Positions 34,445-42,501 of a stretch of DNA of 64,000 nucleotides are shown piece by piece (position 1 is the first letter of the stretch; every line of letters begins with the position of its first letter). Source of the DNA: Lepagella muris (GTDB lineage: Bacteria > Bacteroidota > Bacteroidia > Bacteroidales > Muribaculaceae); the NCBI RefSeq assembly GCF_004793975.1, contig NZ_SRYB01000014.1, forward strand, positions 1-64,000. The letters are read 5' to 3'. The position numbers were made by a program, and so were the translations under genes. The notes beneath the pieces are model-generated. The model saw nothing but the letters and a program-made list of their open reading frames with translations, was not told where the DNA came from and did no database searches.

Positions 34445-35032
34445 ATGTCTACCACATCCTTAGATGAATCGGCTATGACCGAAGAGGATCTTCTCAACAA
34501 CATACGATCCGGCAAGTCAATGGCAGAGAAACTGATATATCGCAGATATGTCAGACATCTCTCTGCTATATGCTGTCGCTATATTCTTGATGAGGATGAC
34601 GTTAAGGATGTGCTTCAGGAAAGTTTCATAAAGATATTCGACTCTATCGGAGATTTTCAATTCCGTGGTGAAGGTTCAATCAAGGCATGGGTATCAAAGA
34701 TTGTGGTAAATGAGTCTCTGAAATTTCTGCGTAATAACACACGAATCAAATTCTCGCCACTATCGGAAAGCTTCGATAAGGAAGACCCCGACTATCACGA
34801 TCCGGATATCGAGGGGATACCCACCGACGTGATTTATAATCTGATCCGAAGACTGCCTGACGGATATAGGATGATTTTCAATCTATACGTGATAGAGGGG
34901 AAAAGCCACAAGGAGATTTCATCACTTCTCAATATCAAGGAGAGCACTTCTGCCTCCCAGCTTCATCGTGCAAAAGCTCAACTTGCCGAAAATATACGAA
35001 AATATCAACTTTCAATCCAAAAATCAGTATGA
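34445..35032 (+). CDS. ECF-type RNA polymerase sigma factor
   Basis: This 195-aa sigma-70 family protein contains region 2 (LIYRRYVRHLSAICCRYILDEDDVKDVLQESFIKIF, ~30-66) and region 4 (LPDGYRMIFNLYVIEGKSHKEISSLLNIKESTSASQLHRAKAQL, ~140-185), without region 3, as in ECF sigmas. Its stop overlaps the start of a membrane anti-sigma-like gene by 4 bp (ATGA), so the pair is coupled. It probably directs an envelope-linked regulon that may include this locus. Confidence 0.92.
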   Translation: MSTTSLDESAMTEEDLLNNIRSGKSMAEKLIYRRYVRHLSAICCRYILDEDDVKDVLQESFIKIFDSIGDFQFRGEGSIKAWVSKIVVNESLKFLRNNTRIKFSPLSESFDKEDPDYHDPDIEGIPTDVIYNLIRRLPDGYRMIFNLYVIEGKSHKEISSLLNIKESTSASQLHRAKAQLAENIRKYQLSIQKSV

Positions 35033-36309
35033 ACGATCCATGGCTTAATGAGATAAAAAAACGGATGTCGGATCTTGAAATCGACGAACCTTCCGGTCTA
35101 TGGCACTCTATTGAGAGTCGCAGGATGACGTCTGTGGAGAATAATGCCCGTACTCCAATATATCGCCGCATATTATTGAGAGCGGCGGTGGCTGCCGTGC
35201 TATTGGCAACTGTCGTCACCACCGGATTCTTCTTATTGAACGAAGATATCAGTCTCCCTAAAAAGAGTGTTATTGCAGACAATACCGGAAAAAGCAACGG
35301 GAATATCTCATCTGAAAATGTGACTGTAAACTCCGTTACAAAGAATATCATGACGGAGGAGAATTACCTAACAGAAGAAATTGCAATGACGAAGGGAAAT
35401 ATCGGAATCTCCACAAATACTGTAGATAAAACTACCGCCTCCATACTCCCTGCCGTATCCTCAGAACCCGGATTATCTGACATCATATCGCCCTGCGACA
35501 GCAATCAATCCGAAAATACCGATTCCATCGCAACTGAATCCATACTGAAGAATGACCTCCCTAATTATCCGGCATACGCATATTCCGGGCAAATATCCAG
35601 CCCGACGGATAACAAACATGGTGGGAACGGTATTCGTATCGGTCTTTTCGCTTCAGGCATAAGTTCATCCTCCGACAGCCGGACTGCCCAGATAAATGCC
35701 ACCGATGCATCACTCGGATATGATGGTGCGGCATGGGAAGGCAGTCCCGTGCTCGGAATGCTCCTTTTCAACAAAGGGAACCGGACCACACGTAAGATTA
35801 AGCATCATCAGCCTGTCACTTTCGGTCTTTCTGTCAGCTACGGACTGACACATAACCTTGACATTGAAAGCGGCATCACCTACTCCCGTCTGTCATCCGA
35901 TTCCAGAGACGGCAGCGAAAAATATTACTATGTCGGGAATCAGACACTAAACTATATCGGCGTCCCCTTAAACATAAAATACAAATTCTTAACATGGAAT
36001 TTCATTGACGTTTACGCCTCTGCCGGCACCCAGTTGCAAAAATGCGTCTCCGGAAAGATCGAGAAACGATACGTCATTGAAAACGTCACACAATCCTCCG
36101 AAACAGAGGATATCAATATAAAGCCATTGCAATGGTCGGTTAATGCTGCTGTCGGCGTTCAATTCCGCATCAATGATTTCCTCGGAATATACGTGGAGCC
36201 GGGCGCCGGTTATTGGTTTGACAACAACTCTGACATCAGCACAATCTACAGCGACAAACCCATAAACTTTAACCTCAACGTCGGTGTACGCTTCAACGTC
36301 GGCAAATAA
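35029..36309 (+). CDS. Anti-sigma-like membrane protein with C-terminal beta-barrel domain
   Basis: This 426-aa protein starts with a short cytoplasmic segment (DPWLNEIKKRMSDLEIDEPSGLW) typical of Bacteroidota anti-sigma partners. A transmembrane helix follows at about 48-70 (LLRAAVAAVLLATVVTTGFFL), then a low-complexity periplasmic linker. The C-terminal ~190 residues resemble an OmpA/PorT-type beta-barrel: FGLSVSYGLTHNLDIESGITYS, GVPLNIKYKF, and final NLNVGVRFNVGK. It probably holds the sigma factor at the membrane. How an inner-membrane helix and a barrel-like domain sit in one chain is unclear; the barrel domain may be periplasmic. Its stop codon lies inside the second MITE copy. Confidence 0.8.
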   Translation: MNDPWLNEIKKRMSDLEIDEPSGLWHSIESRRMTSVENNARTPIYRRILLRAAVAAVLLATVVTTGFFLLNEDISLPKKSVIADNTGKSNGNISSENVTVNSVTKNIMTEENYLTEEIAMTKGNIGISTNTVDKTTASILPAVSSEPGLSDIISPCDSNQSENTDSIATESILKNDLPNYPAYAYSGQISSPTDNKHGGNGIRIGLFASGISSSSDSRTAQINATDASLGYDGAAWEGSPVLGMLLFNKGNRTTRKIKHHQPVTFGLSVSYGLTHNLDIESGITYSRLSSDSRDGSEKYYYVGNQTLNYIGVPLNIKYKFLTWNFIDVYASAGTQLQKCVSGKIEKRYVIENVTQSSETEDINIKPLQWSVNAAVGVQFRINDFLGIYVEPGAGYWFDNNSDISTIYSDKPINFNLNVGVRFNVGK

Positions 36310-36436
36310 GTAATCGTAAAAAAATAAGTTGTGAAAGTTTGGCGCATATTTCCTTACTCCGAAAGCACCGGAAAGATGCTGCCACAAGAAAAAATTTACA
36401 TTTATAACTTTAACAAGTTATTTTTTGAAGATTACT
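36309..36436 (+). mobile_element. MITE-like element, short copy (128 bp)
   Basis: It has the same ends as 33388-33568 (AGTAATCG... and ...GATTACT) and near-identical flanks of the core, but the central ~55 bp are missing. It begins within the stop codon of the anti-sigma gene and ends 15 bp before the ogt start, so it may have changed how both genes end or start. Confidence 0.75.
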
Positions 36437-36451
36437 AAACCGCTGCATATC

Positions 36452-36973
36452 ATGAACAGAATAATTACATCCATATATCATTCCCCTGCCGGAGATATGC
36501 TTCTCGGCTCGTATGACGGAAAACTCTGCCTCTGCGATTGGAATATCCCTACACGCCGCCCCGGCATAGATGGAAGGATAAGCCGTTATCTCAATACCGA
36601 TTTCGTGGAGGGGAGATCCGACGTGATTGACCGCACCATAATCCAACTGGATGAATATTTCACCCGACAGCGCACTACGTTTGACATTCCCCTCCTCTTC
36701 TGCGGATCCGAATTTCAGTGCCGGGTGTGGAACGAACTCCTGAATATCCCATACGGAGACACCGCATCCTACAAGGAACTGGCACAGAAAATCAGTAATC
36801 CGGATGCAGTGAGAGCTGTGGCGTCTGCCAATGCCTCCAACGCAATATCCATACTTGTGCCATGTCATCGCGTGATAGGGAGCAACGGCAAACTCACCGG
36901 TTACGCCGGCGGACTGGAAGCCAAAAGATTACTCCTTGACCTGGAATCGAGGTTTATAGTTTATAGTTTATAG
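36452..36973 (+). CDS. ogt: Methylated-DNA--protein-cysteine methyltransferase
   Basis: This 173-aa suicide enzyme transfers O6-alkyl groups from guanine to its own Cys. The C-terminal domain has FQCRVWNELLNIPYGDTASYKELAQKI (HTH region) and the active site ILVPCHRVIG (Cys ~140), then GYAGGLEAKRLLLDLE. The start MNRIITSIYHSP was chosen; the longer frame would begin inside the MITE. The last residues (FIVYSL) and the stop codon are encoded by a TTTATAG heptamer array, so the natural C-terminus appears to have been altered by repeat invasion; the catalytic domain is intact. Confidence 0.92.
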   Translation: MNRIITSIYHSPAGDMLLGSYDGKLCLCDWNIPTRRPGIDGRISRYLNTDFVEGRSDVIDRTIIQLDEYFTRQRTTFDIPLLFCGSEFQCRVWNELLNIPYGDTASYKELAQKISNPDAVRAVASANASNAISILVPCHRVIGSNGKLTGYAGGLEAKRLLLDLESRFIVYSL

Positions 36974-37100
36974 TTTATAGTTTATAGTTTATAGTTTATG
37001 GTTTAATATTCAATGAAATATACGAATCTTTTCATTATACAATCTGACCCTAACCTTAAACTTTAAACTCTAAACATTAAACATTAAACATTAAACCATA
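36954..37100 (+). repeat. TTTATAG heptamer array and degenerate palindromic repeat
   Basis: TTTATAG is repeated about six times in tandem from the end of ogt. ACGAATCTTTTCATTATACA and AAACATTAAACATTAAACC follow, recognisably a diverged copy of the 140-bp repeat found at 32411, 57410 and 60437. It separates the convergent ogt and FKBP genes and may act as a terminator. Confidence 0.65.
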
Positions 37101-37101
37101 C

Positions 37102-37506
37102 TCAGTTCACTTTCACCAATCTTATATCGAATATGAGAGTGGAATTACCCGGTATATCCGAATCCCCCCTACTCCCGTATCCCTGTGATGCAGGGATATA
37201 CAGCATCCAGCGATCCCCCTCCTTCATCCTTGTCAACGCAATCTGCCATCCCGCTATCAACTCACGAAGACGGAATGAATCAGGATAAGGTTGCCCCATA
37301 TTGTCATCAAACACCTTCCCGGAGATAAGGCTACCTGAATAATATACGCTCACCACATCCGAAAGAGTAGGCATCTTACCCTCCCCCGACTCCAGCACCT
37401 TATACAGCACCCCATTAGGAAGCCTGTTCACACCAGCCTTACCAGCCAAATCCTCCAGATACCTGCCATTCTCCTCAGCATATCTCCTCTTATCAAACTT
37501 TGCCAT
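37102..37506 (-). CDS. FKBP-type peptidyl-prolyl cis-trans isomerase
   Basis: This 134-aa cytoplasmic FKBP has no signal peptide. An N-terminal helical stretch (FDKRRYAEENGRYLEDLAGK) precedes one FKBP domain with NGVLYKVLESGEG, VSVYYSGSLISGKVFDD, FRLRELIAGWQIALTRMKEGDRWMLYIPASQGYG and a final IFDIRLVKV strand. It is likely a folding helper. The start MAKFDKR was chosen over an ATG two codons upstream. A repeat-derived region ends the gene. Confidence 0.88.
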   Translation of the reverse strand: MAKFDKRRYAEENGRYLEDLAGKAGVNRLPNGVLYKVLESGEGKMPTLSDVVSVYYSGSLISGKVFDDNMGQPYPDSFRLRELIAGWQIALTRMKEGDRWMLYIPASQGYGSRGDSDIPGNSTLIFDIRLVKVN

Positions 37507-37559
37507 AACCACATTTAAATTTCACAACTGCAAAATCAACCCATATCCCACAATATCAC

Positions 37560-37926
37560 CTACTCCCCTCCTTGACCAATTAGACCGCTTTGACAACTTA
37601 GACCACTAAGACCTCTTTGACTCATTAGACGTCTTAGCCACCAGAAGTCCAAGAAGTCCAAGAAGTCCTATAACTCCAAGAAGTCCTATCAGTCCAAAAT
37701 GTCCAAGAAGTCTCAGAAATCCAAGAGCAGCTCTCCTATTTCCCTTAGACTTGTATTCACGCCACAAATATAATAAAAAGATTCTCAAACAAGAAACCTC
37801 CATAAAATAAATATTCAATCCGAATAACACCCTATCCCTTGATTCAAAGACAAAAGAAGATTATCAATGTGAATTTCCGAATGTCGGTTGATATTTCGGT
37901 CGTTATCACTGAACCAAGTTGATACC
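37560..37926. repeat. AAGTCCAAG-type repeats and left flank repeat of the BREX island
   Basis: The 37507-37967 spacer contains imperfect tandem repeats of AAGTCC(AAG/TAT) at about 37640-37725, which create a spurious Gly-Leu-rich frame. A 56-bp segment at 37871-37926 (GAATTTCCGAATGTCGGTTG at its start) is about 75-80 percent identical to 51927-51982 and 53600-53655. The latter copy starts just 41 bp before the last BREX-operon stop. No gene is supported here. Confidence 0.6.
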
Positions 37927-37967
37927 ACCCTCCCTTGTTTCACCAACTTCAAATATTTCCTAAAGAA

Positions 37968-38507
37968 TTATATATTTATATTTTGATGTAAAAAATCAAT
38001 AAAAGCAGAATTTCCATCAAAATAATCAGGAACATTCTCCATTTTATCTGCCATAAGATAGAATCCTCCATTAGCATACTCACAAAGAGTTTTCATCAGT
38101 TCATTTACCCCACTATCAATTGATAAATCACCTCTATCAATAGCAAGAAGATCTATCTCTGTCTTGGCTATCAATGCAGCAAACACATACTTCTGAATAA
38201 TCGGATAAGCTTTTCTATTTTTAAACCTATCCTCACTCACATTACCCCAACGTTTCATCTCCATACTGAAATGACGCTTCTTACCATCCAATGGTCTTCG
38301 CTCATTTGCATACAGACCTAAAAAGAACGCATAAATATACACCTCATAAGCTGCATTAAACGAACGTCCCTTTGACTCCACACTATCACTGGTTCCACCA
38401 TGCCAGTATGAATATCTTTTTATAATCGGTTCAAGAAAACGTTCCTCAAAATTGGAATTCATACATTCCAACCAAATATCATATATATTGTCAATGGTAT
38501 TTTTCAT
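37968..38507 (-). CDS. Uncharacterised 179-aa protein, last gene of the BREX-like operon
   Basis: The family is not recognised. The protein is helical and soluble, with AAYEVYIYAFFLGLYANERRPLDG and a basic HFSMEMKRWGN segment as its most distinctive parts; the C-terminal half is acidic (LLAIDRGDLSIDSGVNELMKTL). It starts 6 bp after the SMC-like gene, so it is almost certainly translated with it. In Dnd systems the gene after the SMC-like dndD is dndE, and in Lamassu systems a small partner accompanies the SMC protein. Either analogy is possible, and the sequence does not decide. Confidence 0.7.
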   Translation of the reverse strand: MKNTIDNIYDIWLECMNSNFEERFLEPIIKRYSYWHGGTSDSVESKGRSFNAAYEVYIYAFFLGLYANERRPLDGKKRHFSMEMKRWGNVSEDRFKNRKAYPIIQKYVFAALIAKTEIDLLAIDRGDLSIDSGVNELMKTLCEYANGGFYLMADKMENVPDYFDGNSAFIDFLHQNINI

Positions 38508-38513
38508 TTCTAA

Positions 38514-40739
38514 TCAATAATATATTGGTGTCACAATAGTTTCAATTGATGATAAATCCTGCTTATCAAAACCAATCATTTTCTCAATACGATAAACCGG
38601 GATCTGGCGCACACTTAACAATTTTCGCAATCCCTTCTCGTCAATAATAAACCTCTCAGTGTCCTCATCTTTCACCAAAAAACTTTTAGTCACAACGATA
38701 CATTGTTTATTCAGACGCTCATTCATCACTTGATAAAAAGTTTTATCTTTTCCTTCATCAAAAGAGGAAGTCGGTGCATCCAAAATCAGTGGATAGTCAT
38801 TATCAAAATTATCTTTTGTAAGTTCAGAGATAGCAAACAAGACACTAAGATGCATTGTGGTGTATAAAGATGTATTAGGATTTTCAATAATCTTTCCAGA
38901 TTTATCAATAAGTTTTACCCTAACTGCATTATCTCTAATATCTCGATAGATACGAATAATACCGGTAAAGTCATCCACATTCAATATAGATAAAAATTTA
39001 TTGGCAGACTCTGCCAATCTACCCATAAATTCCTCAAGTCCTCTTTCCTCTGCATTCTCCAAAGCATTACTAAACAAACGGAAGAAATTATTAATCTTCA
39101 GAAATTCCTTTGCTGCTGAACTTACCGCACACTTTTTATATTCCTCAATATTCTGCCTTATACTTTCCTTAATTTGAGGAATAATCTTCGTAGTCAACCG
39201 ATCTATCTCAACACTTATAGATTCTTTATCCGAAAACCAATGCTTTATATTACTCCAATTCCCTACCATACCTCCGATATCATTACCGGATTTTGACTGT
39301 GCCAGAATCTGAGCTATCTTAGTACGGATACTATCTGCCTGTTCATATTTTTTGGAAATATGATTCTGAATCTTCTCATTACCTAATTTGACGTTCTCAA
39401 TCTCATATTTAATCTCAGATATATTCTTTCCATAATTATAGAGCTGAATACTGAGCTGATGAATATAATCAATACTCTTACCTATGAATAATATTGTATC
39501 CTCTTTACTTTCTTCTGAATTATCAATTATCTCTTTTTTAGGTGCAAGATGCTCCAATGCTTCCTGCAAGCGTGAAGCGATATGATTATAGGCATCCGAC
39601 CCCTTAACAGCTTTAGACCCACACACCAAGCACACCTCCTTTTCAAGCATACTTTGCATCGTTTTGACATCTGGAATATACCAAGGCAACTGCACCAATT
39701 TAGCCTTAAACTCTTCTATTGTCTTCTGCTCTGCCTCAATCTTCGCTTGCCTGCGTATTTTTGCTTCCTTATCAAGATTAATAAGAGTCTGTTTCTGTTC
39801 TGATAATACAGTCATTTTTTCTGCAAAAGACTCCAATATCGGTTGGAAACCCTCAAGAATCCATAAATCATCCAATAAACTAACTGAATAATTCTCCCTA
39901 AGTTTAGACTTTTCCGTTTCAATATCAATTTCAACTTGCTTTAATGCATCTTGCATACTGTGGACCAACTCTATCGTATCAAAATCAGATTCTATTGATT
40001 CTATCTTCTGATTTGTATCTAAATAGTTTTTTTGCAAAGTCTCAAGACGCGCTTGGGCATCTTTCAATTTCTTCTCCAATTTGCTGCGTTCCTCCATAAG
40101 ATTTGCCGCTTTCACTCCTGTCTGTTTATTCTTTTTCTGAGCATTTGATACAGCTATTTCTGAAGTCTTCTCCGCAAAACGACTAAATGCAATATAGGGA
40201 TCCATCTCTTTAATATCTGAAAAGAGATTAATCAAATTCTGGAGAGTTGTCTTATCTTCAAAAATATTTAATGCACGTTCACCTTTAAATAAGGAATATT
40301 TCTTTATTACGGCAGGAAAAAGTGCCTCTCCTTGAAGTAAACTACTGACCGGTACAGACTTCCTGCCTATCGCCAATTTGACATAACCTAAATGTTGAAC
40401 ATTAGATATCGATATTGCACCATCATCTCCTTTAACCACATCAAAAGATCTCTCCACATACCGTTTCTGATTGGCATTATTCTGCATCTCTAAAGATACC
40501 TTTACTTCTCCTTTTTCCCCTGCGGCAAGATTCGCTAACATCTTTGCAGATATGCATGAACGCAAATAGACATTTGAGTCTATATTTTGTTCACCAAGAA
40601 CAAATTCCAATGCGTCATAAAACGTGGTCTTTCCATCTCCATTTGATCCTAAGATAAGATTTAAACCTCGTTTGAATTCAAAGATCTTCTCTCCGTAATA
40701 ACTGCGGAAGTTCCCTATCACTAATTTAGATATAATCAT
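38514..40739 (-). CDS. Rad50/SMC-like ATPase with zinc hook (DndD- or LmuB-like)
   Basis: This 741-aa protein has an N-terminal ABC half with Walker A GSNGDGKTT (31-39). Long coiled coils (~190-330 and ~400-530) flank a CLVCG zinc-hook motif (~373). The C-terminal half has Walker B PLILDAPTSSFDE (~650) and a following VVTKSFL. The ABC signature is degenerate: TSLYTTMHLSVL stands where LSGGQ is expected. Such proteins bind or sense DNA ends or structures; examples are DndD in phosphorothioation and LmuB in Lamassu. It follows the 95-aa gene by 8 bp. Placement next to a DndC-like BrxP favours a DndD-like role, but the divergence leaves this open. Confidence 0.85.
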   Translation of the reverse strand: MIISKLVIGNFRSYYGEKIFEFKRGLNLILGSNGDGKTTFYDALEFVLGEQNIDSNVYLRSCISAKMLANLAAGEKGEVKVSLEMQNNANQKRYVERSFDVVKGDDGAISISNVQHLGYVKLAIGRKSVPVSSLLQGEALFPAVIKKYSLFKGERALNIFEDKTTLQNLINLFSDIKEMDPYIAFSRFAEKTSEIAVSNAQKKNKQTGVKAANLMEERSKLEKKLKDAQARLETLQKNYLDTNQKIESIESDFDTIELVHSMQDALKQVEIDIETEKSKLRENYSVSLLDDLWILEGFQPILESFAEKMTVLSEQKQTLINLDKEAKIRRQAKIEAEQKTIEEFKAKLVQLPWYIPDVKTMQSMLEKEVCLVCGSKAVKGSDAYNHIASRLQEALEHLAPKKEIIDNSEESKEDTILFIGKSIDYIHQLSIQLYNYGKNISEIKYEIENVKLGNEKIQNHISKKYEQADSIRTKIAQILAQSKSGNDIGGMVGNWSNIKHWFSDKESISVEIDRLTTKIIPQIKESIRQNIEEYKKCAVSSAAKEFLKINNFFRLFSNALENAEERGLEEFMGRLAESANKFLSILNVDDFTGIIRIYRDIRDNAVRVKLIDKSGKIIENPNTSLYTTMHLSVLFAISELTKDNFDNDYPLILDAPTSSFDEGKDKTFYQVMNERLNKQCIVVTKSFLVKDEDTERFIIDEKGLRKLLSVRQIPVYRIEKMIGFDKQDLSSIETIVTPIYY

Positions 40740-40747
40740 AGCTACTG

Positions 40748-41035
40748 TTATCTGGATTTTTCAAGCAATGTGATAATTTTTTTATAGACACTCTTCATAT
40801 CAGCATCCTTTAGATTGACGGATCCCGTCTGATGTCGGATTCGCATATCAGACTTTTCCTGTTCTATAATTCTATCAAGATGTTTCAAGGCAGAAGCAAT
40901 TGCCGCCACATAGGTATTGACACTACGAAGCCCCTGGGCAATATTAGTATACTGTTCAGGTCTACTTATGTTGTATTCCCTGACAATTTCTTCATCAGTG
41001 ATAACCCTAGCAAATATATTATCTATCTTACTCAT
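40748..41035 (-). CDS. Uncharacterised 95-aa protein between brxL and the SMC gene
   Basis: No family is recognised. The short, charged, mostly helical protein (ITDEEIVREYNISRPEQYTNIAQGL, LKHLDRIIEQEKSDMRIRH) has no Cys motif or membrane segment. It starts 29 bp after the brxL stop and ends 8 bp before the SMC-like gene, so it likely partners the SMC protein. A small accessory or regulatory subunit is the reasonable reading. Confidence 0.65.
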   Translation of the reverse strand: MSKIDNIFARVITDEEIVREYNISRPEQYTNIAQGLRSVNTYVAAIASALKHLDRIIEQEKSDMRIRHQTGSVNLKDADMKSVYKKIITLLEKSR

Positions 41036-41064
41036 ATAAAATCTCTATTCACTAAAATCATTAT

Positions 41065-42501
41065 TTACAATTGCTTAATATTGATTCCACTTAAATATCT
41101 CTTAAACTCTGGATCAATATAATGACATTGCTCCTTTATTATCCCCCTTCTGTCAAGTGCCGGATTCAGACAATAAATCTCAAATTCATTGATATCGACA
41201 TCTTCCAGAGTACGCCAATGTGGAAATAACAACTTGATGTAAGCCGTTGCTATTCTTTGAACTGCCTTTGCATCGCGCATATCTGTATTTGGTGCGATTT
41301 CAACCAACTGATCATATAATTGTGCATAACTATTTTGAGTTCTCAATTCATGTATTATTTCAGAAAAATATTCCACATTTAATGTCCATCCTTTGAATAT
41401 CATACTTGTATTGATTCGTGGTAATTTCCAACCCTCAATAAAACAGTGAAATCGATCAAGGAGCGCTGATTCTCTGAATTCCTTAGGCAGATTATCAAAA
41501 TATTTATTAGTTATTGGCTGTCGATCTTGAGATAATGGTATATTGCCCATAAGCATAAGCCCACATTCCGATGAAAATTCTTGATTATCAATTGTTGTCT
41601 TACCGCTCTCCAAATATGACTTCAAGGCTGCTTGAATTTCAAGGGGTTCTTGAAATTCTATAGTCTGAATCTCATCAAATGCAAGGAAATCATGATTTTT
41701 CATTATGCCATTCTGTTGTTTCTGCTTATCCCAAAACAATTTAGCACGAGTCACCTTTCCTCCACTGACCAACCATCCATATTTGGATAGGTTTCCAAAC
41801 ACATACGATTTACCAGTTCCTTTAGGAGCCAACTCAATAGCATTAAGTCGTGGTTCTACAAATATTAACAGACGTGTCAAGAATTCCAGTTTCTGCGTCA
41901 ATCCATCAAATCCATCTGGATCATATTCCATTGCAGAGATTAGCACATCAATCCATTCTTCCGTACTGAATCTCTTTCGTGCATTAACCAAATAATTGAT
42001 ATCTACCGAGCTATATGGCTTAAACGGTTTATAATCGACCATTTCCACATGAAATTTCTTACCAACATCATCCGGCAAAAGACAAATCTTGATAATACCC
42101 CATTTTTCTCCATCCGATAGATCTGCTGCATGCGCACCACAAACATGATCCGGAATCTGACCCTCTGTTAATTTTATCCCCATATCTGGAATAGAGAAGC
42201 GTTTTACGTTTCTGACCAAATCAATATTAATGATAAAACGACAAAGCAATGTCAGATCCCTGCCTGATTTCAATGCGGTCTTTACCATAGAAGGATCTTT
42301 AGGTATAACCAGATCGAGAAAAGATGTCAAACCAACTACATTTACATCTCCATTAGAGTCAATATATCGTTTCAATAAAAAATCCTTTACAAAGGAAGGC
42401 AAATTGCGTCCGGTAAATAGCGAATTTGTCTTCTCCGGATTCTTATATATCGACATAGCCGTGAAGTTTTCTCTTATTTTTATGCACAGTTCTTCATTCA
42501 T
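41065..42501 (-). CDS. brxL: BREX Lon-like AAA+ protein BrxL
   Basis: This 478-aa protein matches the BrxL family. Its AAA+ core has Walker A APKGTGKSYVFG (~228), Walker B FLAFDEIQTI (~275), the sensor region LMLMGNIPLSQDR, and arginine-finger region LLDRFHCFIEGW (~350). The N-terminal DNA-binding-like domain covers ~1-180. It is shorter than BrxL of type 1 BREX (about 680 aa), lacking most of a C-terminal Lon-like protease region, which fits shorter BrxL variants. BrxL assembles into DNA-translocating rings and is needed for phage restriction in some BREX systems. Its start overlaps the pglZ stop by 4 bp. Confidence 0.88.
   Translation of the reverse strand: MNEELCIKIRENFTAMSIYKNPEKTNSLFTGRNLPSFVKDFLLKRYIDSNGDVNVVGLTSFLDLVIPKDPSMVKTALKSGRDLTLLCRFIINIDLVRNVKRFSIPDMGIKLTEGQIPDHVCGAHAADLSDGEKWGIIKICLLPDDVGKKFHVEMVDYKPFKPYSSVDINYLVNARKRFSTEEWIDVLISAMEYDPDGFDGLTQKLEFLTRLLIFVEPRLNAIELAPKGTGKSYVFGNLSKYGWLVSGGKVTRAKLFWDKQKQQNGIMKNHDFLAFDEIQTIEFQEPLEIQAALKSYLESGKTTIDNQEFSSECGLMLMGNIPLSQDRQPITNKYFDNLPKEFRESALLDRFHCFIEGWKLPRINTSMIFKGWTLNVEYFSEIIHELRTQNSYAQLYDQLVEIAPNTDMRDAKAVQRIATAYIKLLFPHWRTLEDVDINEFEIYCLNPALDRRGIIKEQCHYIDPEFKRYLSGINIKQL

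Noticed and set aside
37606..37830. 74-aa Gly-Leu-rich ORF on the minus strand
   Set aside because: It is produced by AAGTCC-type tandem repeats (GLLGLLG pattern) and has no independent support.
38514..40739. Firm naming of the SMC protein as dndD
   Set aside because: The ABC signature is degenerate and the zinc-hook layout is shared by Lamassu and Rad50-like proteins; the name was left open.
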